The position numbers were made by a program, and so were the translations under genes. The notes under the pieces were generated by a model. It did no database searches, was not told the origin of the DNA, and was given only the letters and a program-made list of their open reading frames with translations. From the NCBI GenBank assembly GCA_041859375.1, contig JBHEKP010000345.1, positions 1-6,810 of the forward strand: a stretch of 6,810 nucleotides of DNA. Direction: 5' to 3'. The DNA comes from JBHEKP01 sp041859375. Its GTDB lineage: Bacteria > Hydrogenedentota > Hydrogenedentia > Hydrogenedentales > CAITNO01. This document shows positions 1-5,521 of the stretch, piece after piece. Each line of letters opens with the position of its first letter. Position 1 is the first letter of the stretch.

Positions 1-932
1 CAGGCCCGCGCGCGCCAGTGGTCGAGGAGTTCCCCGACCAGTTCCTCCGGGGTGACCCGCGGCGTCCAGCCGGTGTCGTTGCGCAGGCGGCTGTTGTCGC
101 CGCGCAGTTCGGGGATGTCCACGGGGCGCATCCGCGCCGGATCGGGCGTGATTTCGAAGGGCACCCGCGCGGCGCGGCGCATCATTTCGAGCAGCGCGCC
201 CATGGATTCGGCCCGGCCCGAGCAGATGTTGTACACGCCGCCGGACACGCCCTTTTCCGCCGCGAGCGCGTAGGCCCGCACCACGTCGCGCACATGGAGA
301 AAGTCGCGGCGCGCCTCCAGGTTGCCCGTGCGCAGCACGGGCGGCTGTTTCCCCGCCTCGATGGCCGCCACCTGCCGCGCGAAGGCGGGCAGCGCGAAAT
401 GGTCCGTCTGGCCGGGGCCGGAATGGTTGAAGGGGCGCAGGCGCACCACGTCCAGCATACCCGCGCGGGACAGGCAGGCGCAGTAATGATCCGCCGCCGC
501 CTTGGAAACGGCGTAGGGGTTTTCAGGACACAGGGGATGGTCCTCGGAAACCGGAAGGGTGCGCGGGGAACCGTAGGCCTCGGCGCTGCCCACATACAGG
601 AGCCGCGCATGGGGCATGGCCGCGCGCATGGCGCCGGCGAGGTGGATCACCCCCTCCGTGTTGATGCGGAGGTAGGCCGCCGCCGCCGCAAAGCTTTCCG
701 CCACGGAGGCCGCCGCCGCCAGATGGAACACCACCGCCGCGTCCGCGGCCCATTCCGCCAGGGTCCGCACCGGCGCGGAATCGGTCAGATCACAGGCCAG
801 ATAGTCCGCCTCCGGCGTTTCCGGCACGCGCCGGTCGGTGCGCAGCACCCGCCAGCCGTCGTCCGACAGCCGGGCGCAGAGCACGCGGCCCACAAAACCC
901 TCCGCCCCGGTGACCAGCGCGGTGCGGCCCAT
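1..932 (-). CDS. rmd: GDP-4-dehydro-6-deoxy-D-mannose reductase (extended SDR), cut at window edge
   Basis: NAD(P)-dependent reductase expected to convert GDP-4-keto-6-deoxy-D-mannose to GDP-D-rhamnose in the cytosol. My translation gives 310 open codons. It shows an N-terminal Rossmann motif TGAEGFVG (about residues 8-15), a catalytic serine in GSAEAYG (Ser116) and the YxxxK pair in PYAVSK (Tyr140, Lys144). RPFNHSGPGQ and GNLEARRDF follow; both are typical of the RMD branch, which is why I prefer it over GDP-L-fucose synthase. The ATG overlaps the TGA of gmd (TGATG), with no strong Shine-Dalgarno, so translational coupling is likely. The last two bases on this strand are TG after Arg-Ala, so the next base may complete a TGA stop; about 310 residues is near normal for the family. 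Family assignment is strong. The exact product (D-rhamnose or another 6-deoxy sugar) is inferred from the motifs and the gmd neighbour. Confidence 0.88.
   Translation of the reverse strand, partial: MGRTALVTGAEGFVGRVLCARLSDDGWRVLRTDRRVPETPEADYLACDLTDSAPVRTLAEWAADAAVVFHLAAAASVAESFAAAAAYLRINTEGVIHLAGAMRAAMPHARLLYVGSAEAYGSPRTLPVSEDHPLCPENPYAVSKAAADHYCACLSRAGMLDVVRLRPFNHSGPGQTDHFALPAFARQVAAIEAGKQPPVLRTGNLEARRDFLHVRDVVRAYALAAEKGVSGGVYNICSGRAESMGALLEMMRRAARVPFEITPDPARMRPVDIPELRGDNSRLRNDTGWTPRVTPEELVGELLDHWRARA
303..327. repeat. 25-nt exact direct repeat shared by rmd and gmd (copy 1)
   Basis: These 25 bases are identical to 1271-1295, 968 bp away. Beyond them, the next 8 bases match at 6 positions. 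Both copies encode the GNLEARRD motif shared by the two SDR enzymes, so protein homology explains the location. The complete codon identity is more than the protein requires. Confidence 0.8.
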
Positions 933-1927
933 CAGCCATCCGTCCTGCCGTGTGCGATTTCCATGCGCACCCGCTCCAGATCGGCGTCCACCATCATTTC
1001 CACCAGTCCCCGGAAGCTCACCTCGGGCCGCCAACCCAGCTTTTGGGCCGCCTTGGACGCGTCGCCCAGCAGCAACTGCACCTCGGCGGGCCGGTAAAAG
1101 GCGGGGTCCTCCACCACGTGCGCGTGCCAGTCCAGCCCGGCGCGGGCGAAGGCAATCTCGCACATCTCGCGGACCGTGTGGGTCTCGCCGGTGGAGATGA
1201 CGTAGTCGTCCGGCGCGTCCTGCTGGAGCATGAGCCACATGGCGCGGACATAGTCGCCCGCGAAGCCCCAGTCGCGGCGCGCCTCCAGGTTGCCCAGGCG
1301 CAGCTCGCGCATGAGCCCGTGCCTGATGCGGGCGACGCCGTCGGTCACCTTGCGCGTCACGAATTCCAGCCCGCGCCGGGGCGACTCGTGGTTGAACAGG
1401 ATGCCCGAGACGGCGAACATGCCGTAGCTTTCCCGGTAGTTCACGGTAATCCAATGGCCGTAGACCTTGGCCACGCCGTAGGGGCTGCGGGGGTAGAAGG
1501 GCGTGCGCTCGGTCTGGGGCGTCTCCTGCACCTTGCCGAACATCTCGCTGGACGAGGCCTGGTAGAAGCGGATGGACTTGTCCACCACACGGACGGCCTC
1601 CAGCATGCGGGTAACCCCCAGCGCGGTGACGTCGCCGGTGAGGATGGGCTGTTTCCACGACGTGGGCACAAAGGACTGGGCCGCCAGGTTGTACACCTCG
1701 CGGGGGCGCACCTCGCCGAGAACATCCACAAGGGACACCTGGTCGGTCAGATCCGCCTGGACCAGCGTGATCCGGTCCTTCACGGAACGGATGCGCTCGA
1801 AGGTCTCCGTGCTGGACCGGCGCACCAGCCCCCACACCTCGTAGCCCTTTTCGAGCAGCCATTCCGCCAAATAGGAGCCGTCCTGGCCCGTGATTCCCGT
1901 GATTAAAGCGCGCGGCGCGTCCGCCAT
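932..1927 (-). CDS. gmd: GDP-mannose 4,6-dehydratase
   Basis: Cytosolic extended SDR enzyme converting GDP-D-mannose to GDP-4-keto-6-deoxy-D-mannose, the precursor of GDP-D-rhamnose and GDP-L-fucose. The 331-residue protein has the nucleotide-binding motif GITGQDGSYL (residues 11-20, GxxGxxG). The catalytic set appears as SSSEMFG (Ser126 in the usual Thr/Ser position, Glu128) and PYGVAK (Tyr150, Lys154). Further family signatures are NHESPRRGLEFVTRK (179-193) and LGNLEARRDWGFAGDYV (211-227). Length fits the shorter bacterial GMDs. I chose the ATG at 1927 because AAGGAGG lies 10 nt upstream and the Rossmann fold begins at once; the frame is open back to 2020, but those residues look non-coding. 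It is the first gene of an operon with rmd, whose start overlaps its stop codon. A divergent glycosyltransferase gene begins 140 bp away. Confidence 0.95.
   Translation of the reverse strand: MADAPRALITGITGQDGSYLAEWLLEKGYEVWGLVRRSSTETFERIRSVKDRITLVQADLTDQVSLVDVLGEVRPREVYNLAAQSFVPTSWKQPILTGDVTALGVTRMLEAVRVVDKSIRFYQASSSEMFGKVQETPQTERTPFYPRSPYGVAKVYGHWITVNYRESYGMFAVSGILFNHESPRRGLEFVTRKVTDGVARIRHGLMRELRLGNLEARRDWGFAGDYVRAMWLMLQQDAPDDYVISTGETHTVREMCEIAFARAGLDWHAHVVEDPAFYRPAEVQLLLGDASKAAQKLGWRPEVSFRGLVEMMVDADLERVRMEIAHGRTDG
1271..1295. repeat. 25-nt exact direct repeat shared by gmd and rmd (copy 2)
   Basis: Partner of the copy at 303-327. It lies in gmd and encodes GNLEARRD (about residues 212-219). 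Confidence 0.8.
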
Positions 1928-1958
1928 GATGATGTGTCCTCCTTGCTGTTGTCGTTTA

Positions 1959-1987
1959 ATCATGCCAGACCCCCGCCGCCAAGGCAA
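1959..1987 (-). promoter_or_regulatory. Candidate sigma-70-like promoter for gmd-rmd
   Basis: On the minus strand, TTGCCT (1987-1982, 4/6 to the -35 consensus) is separated by 17 bp from CATGAT (1964-1959, 4/6 to the -10). This would give a leader of about 25 nt that includes the AAGGAGG of gmd. Position and spacing are good and the match is only moderate. Confidence 0.35.
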
Positions 1988-1989
1988 AA

Positions 1990-2001
1990 CCGGCGCGCCG
2001 G
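1990..2001. repeat. Perfect 12-bp GC palindrome between divergent promoters
   Basis: CCGGCGCGCCGG is a perfect palindrome beside the candidate gmd -35 element. It could be an operator, but GC-rich palindromes arise easily in GC-rich DNA, so function is uncertain. Confidence 0.4.
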
Positions 2002-2011
2002 CGCGCGCATG

Positions 2012-2020
2012 TGGTATCAT
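2012..2020 (+). promoter_or_regulatory. Candidate extended -10 promoter for the glycosyltransferase gene
   Basis: TGG followed by TATCAT makes an extended -10 element, with a 5/6 hexamer match. There is no credible -35 upstream, as is permitted for extended -10 promoters. Transcription would start near 2027 and give a leader of about 40 nt before the ATG at 2068. Confidence 0.4.
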
Positions 2021-2031
2021 GGCCCCGTGTT

Positions 2032-2046
2032 TTGATCAACCGGTTG
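2032..2046. promoter_or_regulatory. Two overlapping palindromes in the glycosyltransferase leader
   Basis: TTGATCAA (2032-2039) overlaps CAACCGGTTG (2037-2046), and both are perfect palindromes. They sit just downstream of the predicted start of transcription, where a repressor site would be plausible. No known operator is recognised. Confidence 0.3.
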
Positions 2047-2067
2047 TTTTTTGGGGAACCGTCCGCC

Positions 2068-2787
2068 ATGCAGCTCGTTTCGGTCATCGTGCCGTGCTAC
2101 AACGAAAAGGAAAACGTGCCCGTGCTCCTGGAGCAGGTGCGCACGGTGTTCCTCTCCCTGCCGGACTATGAATGCGAGTGCCTGTTTGTGAACGACGGCA
2201 GCACCGACGGCACCCGCGAGGTGCTGGACGGGCTGGCGGCGCAGTTTCCGGAGCTGCGTCCGGTGCATCTTGCGCGCAACGCGGGCCAGTCGGCGGCGCT
2301 GGTGGCGGGGATGCGGCTGGCGCGGGGGGAGTACGTGCTCACGCTGGACGGCGACCTGCAGAACGACCCGCAGGATTTTCCACGGTTTCTTGAACTGCTC
2401 AGGGAATACGACTGCGTCTGCGGCTACCGGGCGCGGCGCAACGACTCCTGGGTGCGCAAGCTGTCCAGCAAAGTGGGCAACGCCGTGCGCGACGCCGTGC
2501 TGCACGACGGCATCCGGGACTCCGGGTGCGGGTCGAAGGGGTTCCGCCGCAAATGCCTCCGGCACATCGTGCCCTTCAACGGCGCGCACCGCTTTTTCGC
2601 GGTGGTGATGCGCCGCGCGGGCATGACGATTGTGGAATGCCCGGTCACCCACCATCCGCGCCGCCATGGCGTGTCGAAGTACGGCATCAACAACCGGCTC
2701 TGGCGCGGCATTTACGACCTCATCGGCGTGGGCTGGCTTGCCAGGCGCATGGTCTTTCCCGTGGTGGAAGGCGAAGACGGGGGGTAA
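2068..2787 (+). CDS. Family-2 glycosyltransferase, polyprenyl-phosphate mannosyltransferase-like
   Basis: A GT-A fold, GT2-family enzyme of 239 residues, expected to transfer a sugar from a nucleotide donor, probably to a polyprenyl-phosphate carrier at the cytosolic membrane face. The order is standard: SVIVPCYNEKENV (5-17) opens the fold, VNDGSTDGT (41-49) binds nucleotide, LDGDLQNDP (93-101) carries the metal-binding D94/D96 pair, and HHPRRHGVSKYG (195-206) is the conserved C-terminal motif of DPM1-like enzymes. No C-terminal membrane hairpin of the GtrB/ArnC kind is visible, so the protein looks soluble or peripheral. I chose the ATG at 2068 because the family's beta strand starts there; the frame is open to 2011 but adds an unlikely leader. 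The only ribosome-binding candidate is a weak GGGGA 10 nt upstream. The gene is divergent from gmd-rmd, suggesting a shared glycan pathway. Donor and acceptor cannot be read from the sequence. Confidence 0.9.
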   Translation: MQLVSVIVPCYNEKENVPVLLEQVRTVFLSLPDYECECLFVNDGSTDGTREVLDGLAAQFPELRPVHLARNAGQSAALVAGMRLARGEYVLTLDGDLQNDPQDFPRFLELLREYDCVCGYRARRNDSWVRKLSSKVGNAVRDAVLHDGIRDSGCGSKGFRRKCLRHIVPFNGAHRFFAVVMRRAGMTIVECPVTHHPRRHGVSKYGINNRLWRGIYDLIGVGWLARRMVFPVVEGEDGG

Positions 2788-2791
2788 CCCC

Positions 2792-3646
2792 TCATTTTTC
2801 GGGCATGTGCTTTTCCAAAAAGGCCTTCAGCGCCGCCGTGTAGGCGTCCTTTGACTCAAACTTGCAGCCGCCGTGCCCGCCGCGCAGCTCCAAAAACATC
2901 TTCGGCGCGGTGATTTTTTCATACAGCCGCTCCGCATGGGCGAAGGGGACCACCGTGTCATCGCGGCTGTGGGCCACCAGCACGGGCCGCTGATATTTCC
3001 CCACCTTTTCAATGTTCTTGTAATTAATCCGGGATATCCAGTGGATGGGCACCCAGCCGTAGGTGTCGGCAAAAACGTCCGGCACGGAGGTGAAGGTGCA
3101 CTCCAGCATGATCGCGCCGGGGGTGACGGCGCTGGCGAGATCAGCGGTGACGCCGCCGCCCATGGACGCGCCAATGAGCAGAATCCGCTCCGGCGGAACG
3201 CCGAGGGGGCCGGTGAGGTGGCTCCACATGGCGCGCGCGTCGGCGCAGCAGCGGGCCTCGGAGGGCTCCCCCCCGCTTTGCCCGTAACCGCCGTAGTCGT
3301 AGAGCAGCACCGAGCAGCCCAGTTCCCGGTAAATGGCCGCGTCGTCCAGATAATGGGAGATGTTCCTGCCGCTGCCGTGGGAGAACATCACCACGCGCCG
3401 GGCGTTTTCGAGGGGAATCCACCAGCCATGGGTGCGGCCCCCCGGCGTGTCCAGCCAGATGTCCTGAAAGGCCCAGCCCTCCGCCGCGGGCGTCGCCACC
3501 AGCTCCGCCGTGCGGCCGTTGAACATCAGGTCCTCCTGGAACCACCAGACCCCGCCCGTCAGCAGGGCGTACAACAGGGCGGCCAGCAGAACGAGGGCGG
3601 CAAGGGTCTTCTTCAAAAGGGACAGGCGCGGTGTGTTTCTTGTCAT
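2792..3646 (-). CDS. Membrane-anchored alpha/beta hydrolase (BEM46-like)
   Basis: A predicted serine hydrolase of 284 residues. A basic start with KK at 12-13 is followed by one hydrophobic segment (about 14-32) that should anchor the protein in the inner membrane with the catalytic domain outside the cytoplasm. The hydrolase core shows FSHGSGRN (88-95, oxyanion region), LYDYGGYGQSGG (115-126), the nucleophile elbow GASMGG (Ser161), the acid in SRDDTVVP (Asp229 or Asp230) and the histidine in GGHGG (His258), so the triad is complete. The pattern resembles BEM46/YqkD-type hydrolases. The substrate is unknown; an ester, thioester or peptide would all be compatible. It converges on the glycosyltransferase gene with only 4 bp between stop codons. 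No Shine-Dalgarno is visible before its ATG, and a candidate promoter lies so close that the mRNA may be leaderless. Confidence 0.88.
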   Translation of the reverse strand: MTRNTPRLSLLKKTLAALVLLAALLYALLTGGVWWFQEDLMFNGRTAELVATPAAEGWAFQDIWLDTPGGRTHGWWIPLENARRVVMFSHGSGRNISHYLDDAAIYRELGCSVLLYDYGGYGQSGGEPSEARCCADARAMWSHLTGPLGVPPERILLIGASMGGGVTADLASAVTPGAIMLECTFTSVPDVFADTYGWVPIHWISRINYKNIEKVGKYQRPVLVAHSRDDTVVPFAHAERLYEKITAPKMFLELRGGHGGCKFESKDAYTAALKAFLEKHMPEK

Positions 3647-3654
3647 GGGGGAAG

Positions 3655-3683
3655 ATGATGGGGAAACGTCCGCGGCGGATCAA
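3655..3683 (-). promoter_or_regulatory. Candidate promoter giving a leaderless hydrolase mRNA
   Basis: On the minus strand, TTGATC (3683-3678) and CATCAT (3660-3655) are each 4/6 to consensus with a 17-bp spacer. The -10 ends only 8 nt before the hydrolase ATG, so transcription would start at or beside the start codon. This agrees with the missing ribosome binding site. The element follows directly on the upstream terminator. Confidence 0.35.
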
Positions 3684-3722
3684 CAAAAAAGCGGCGCGCC
3701 CGGACCGAAGTCCGGGCACGCC
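3682..3722 (-). terminator. Intrinsic terminator after the prepilin remnant
   Basis: GCCCGGAC (3698-3705) and GTCCGGGC (3710-3717) form a perfect 8-bp stem with a CGAA loop. After one mismatch, four more outer pairs (3693-3696 with 3719-3722) extend it. On the minus strand the stem is followed within 2 nt by TTTTTTGTT (3690-3682). It ends transcription coming from the AT-rich gene and remnant and insulates the hydrolase gene. Confidence 0.85.
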
Positions 3723-3746
3723 TGGGAGTCTGGGTCATGCAAAGGC

Positions 3747-3812
3747 TTAAAGGACCACGGAAAGCACGCCGAGCGTGTTCGCGACCTTCTTGTTGCAGGG
3801 GGTGTCACGCCC
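3747..3812 (-). pseudogene. 3'-end remnant of a second DUF1559-type prepilin gene
   Basis: Reading the minus strand from 3812 gives GRDTPCNKKVANTLGVLSVVL and then TAA. The intact prepilin at 5456-6451 ends in the same 21 residues except VQ in place of KK. At DNA level 55 of 66 positions match (my count). Seven of the nine differing codons are synonymous, so this was a functional coding end under protein-level constraint and not a recent copy. Upstream the frame has no start codon and soon meets a stop inside the end of the AT-rich gene, whose own stop is only 23 bp away. The gene's body is gone, but its terminator survives about 25 nt downstream, the same arrangement as in the intact gene. 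It could in principle be an attachment-type duplication, but 17% divergence argues for an older paralogue. Confidence 0.85.
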
Positions 3813-3835
3813 TACATCACAAAGCCATCGCTTAT

Positions 3836-5350
3836 TTATTGACTATTAGCAATTCCATAATCATATTCAGTGCCTTCATTATCTTTATACGTACAATAAA
3901 TCCATTCACGCGTACGTACACCAGAACTTCCAGTAGCAGGCAAGTCAGCACATATTAGAGGGCGAATATCAAGTATTGCAACTCCCTCTGGTGCTTGACC
4001 ACTGTTCGCAACAATACCTTTACTCCCAAGGGACCACGAGCCATTAATTGGACGCCTAAACAAGTATGTCGTGGCCTTACTACCACCAGGTTTACTTTCT
4101 GCACTGGTGGATATAGACAATGAAATAATACCATCCCCTGGATTTACTATCATATCTCCCAATGAGGCACCTCTATCCTTTAAATTTTGTATTTTTGCGG
4201 CATCAGTACTAATATTTACATTACATAAATCCTCGACGTTGGACCATCCAGACCCATTATTCTTGGTAAAATAAACATGATTGTAACCCTGAGATCCATG
4301 AGTACTATATGAAACTAATGGAACTCCGTTTGCTATAGCCAATGATACGCGATTTGCACTCTGACCAGAATCTGGAATAAACACTTTCTGCATTTCAACA
4401 TTCTCAACCAGAGAAACGGGATTAAATTCTCGATAAACTACCCTGTTATTTTGATAGCCAATCACATAAGCAATGCCTATCTTTTGGACAGCACCTGATG
4501 AATTTGTAAACAGCTCCATATCTACATCTAAGACATTACCAAGCTCTCCTCGCTGTCCAAAAATGCTATCATTTTGTATTTCAACATATGATATATTTTC
4601 ATTACACAAAACACCATTATATAAATACAATCTATGCGCCGCAAGCAACGGTTTTTCTTCTCCACCCCCTGAATCAACCAATAACATTACTGGATCAACA
4701 ACAATTGTTGCACCATTTCCGAATTTGTCGTATTTAAAATCAATCATTCCGCCAGCGCCATTATTTATAACACCAGGCATAATCATGTATTCTGGATAGC
4801 TCATTTTTATATGTGGCGCGACATCGTTAAGATCTGTAAGAGGGTTGGGAGAATTATTCACATCCCATTGAATCCATGCAACATTATATTTTCGCCATGA
4901 CCAACCAGGCTTTTCTTCAACGCCCCGTTCTGTATTGTAAATAAATGCAATATTTAATTTGTTAATATTATCATATTCTGCAGAAATGCCTGATATTTTA
5001 ATTGGCCATGTAGGGCTTTCATCGCTTGGATAAATAATAGGTTTGAAAATATATTTATTTTGGGTTATATCAAAGACATCAATGCCGATCGACTCGATTC
5101 GGTTTTGACCGATATATTCCCCATATTCAAATAGCTGGGGATGGATTCGCATTGGTTTCCTTTCCGCAGGCGTCTGAGCGGAATGGTTCATGACAACGTC
5201 ATAGTTGCGAGCCAACTTAAGTGTTCCAGAACCTTCTGAATACGCATCAGGAATTGAGATTTTTTCAACCGACCACATCGGACATCCACAAAACATGAAG
5301 CAAATCACCAAGGAACCAAGAATTTTTACGACTAGAGAATTCGAGACCAT
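3836..5350 (-). CDS. AT-rich gene for a secreted protein or lipoprotein, possibly beta-propeller; family unknown
   Basis: I do not recognise this 504-residue protein. Its N-terminus is signal-like: Lys9 and then a hydrophobic stretch to FMFCGC. Cys23 could be lipidated, but Phe at -3 and Cys at -2 make a poor lipobox, so plain secretion is possible. The rest is rich in short beta-strand patterns with aromatic and Gly/Asn/Ser turns. Several segments look alike: IGIAYVIGYQNNRVVYREF (291-309), VSLAIANGVPLVSYS (335-349) with VYFTKNNGSGW (359-369), and TYLFRRPINGSW (428-439). This is what a beta-propeller or sialidase-like repeat protein would show; it is inference only, and no catalytic motif is visible. 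The start at 5350 is supported by AAAAGGAGG 5 nt upstream. Base composition is far lower in GC than the flanks (one 60-base line at 4561 has 13 G+C), and ATA, AAT and AGA codons are frequent, suggesting horizontal transfer. It lies between two copies of a prepilin 3' end. Confidence 0.8.
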   Translation of the reverse strand: MVSNSLVVKILGSLVICFMFCGCPMWSVEKISIPDAYSEGSGTLKLARNYDVVMNHSAQTPAERKPMRIHPQLFEYGEYIGQNRIESIGIDVFDITQNKYIFKPIIYPSDESPTWPIKISGISAEYDNINKLNIAFIYNTERGVEEKPGWSWRKYNVAWIQWDVNNSPNPLTDLNDVAPHIKMSYPEYMIMPGVINNGAGGMIDFKYDKFGNGATIVVDPVMLLVDSGGGEEKPLLAAHRLYLYNGVLCNENISYVEIQNDSIFGQRGELGNVLDVDMELFTNSSGAVQKIGIAYVIGYQNNRVVYREFNPVSLVENVEMQKVFIPDSGQSANRVSLAIANGVPLVSYSTHGSQGYNHVYFTKNNGSGWSNVEDLCNVNISTDAAKIQNLKDRGASLGDMIVNPGDGIISLSISTSAESKPGGSKATTYLFRRPINGSWSLGSKGIVANSGQAPEGVAILDIRPLICADLPATGSSGVRTREWIYCTYKDNEGTEYDYGIANSQ

Positions 5351-5390
5351 TTCTTCCTCCTTTTAAGTCATTCAGACCCATCGCCATTTT

Positions 5391-5435
5391 TGAACAAAAC
5401 AAAACTGGCATGCCTTAATTATAAAGGCATGCCAG
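5391..5435 (-). terminator. Intrinsic terminator after the prepilin gene
   Basis: CTGGCATGCCTT (5405-5416) and AAGGCATGCCAG (5424-5435) form a perfect 12-bp stem with a 7-nt loop. On the minus strand TTTTGTTTTGTT follows at once (5404-5393). The hairpin begins 20 nt after the prepilin stop codon. It should separate the prepilin transcript from the AT-rich gene or reduce read-through into it. Confidence 0.88.
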
Positions 5436-5455
5436 GTAGAAGTCAATGGTTTTTT

Positions 5456-5521
5456 TTAGAGGACCACGGAGAGCACACCGAGCGTGTTCGCGACCTGAAC
5501 ATTACACGGTGTGTCACGCCC
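5456..5521 (-). repeat. Prepilin 3'-end direct repeat (intact copy)
   Basis: The last 22 codons, including the stop, of the intact prepilin gene match 3747-3812 at 55 of 66 bases in the same orientation, 1709 bp apart. The AT-rich gene lies between the two copies. Confidence 0.85.

Noticed and set aside
18..1097. Long plus-strand open frame (359 codons) opposite rmd
   Set aside because: It is antisense to a well-supported SDR gene. The product is low-complexity, rich in Arg, Gly, His and Ala, as expected from the reverse strand of GC-rich coding DNA.
950..1906. Long plus-strand open frame (318 codons) opposite gmd
   Set aside because: It mirrors the gmd coding region and shows no domain or plausible ribosome binding site, so it is a shadow of GC-rich codons.
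1928..2020. N-terminal extension of gmd to the ATG at 2020
   Set aside because: The extra residues have no family counterpart and would cover the promoter region. AAGGAGG supports the ATG at 1927.
2873..3658. Plus-strand open frame (261 codons) opposite the hydrolase
   Set aside because: It is antisense to a gene with a complete catalytic triad, and its composition is typical of shadow frames.
3747..5521. Mobile element or integrase-type att duplication around the AT-rich gene
   Set aside because: No transposase, integrase or terminal inverted repeats are present, and the two repeat copies differ at 11 of 66 positions, mostly synonymous sites. Paralogue recombination fits better.
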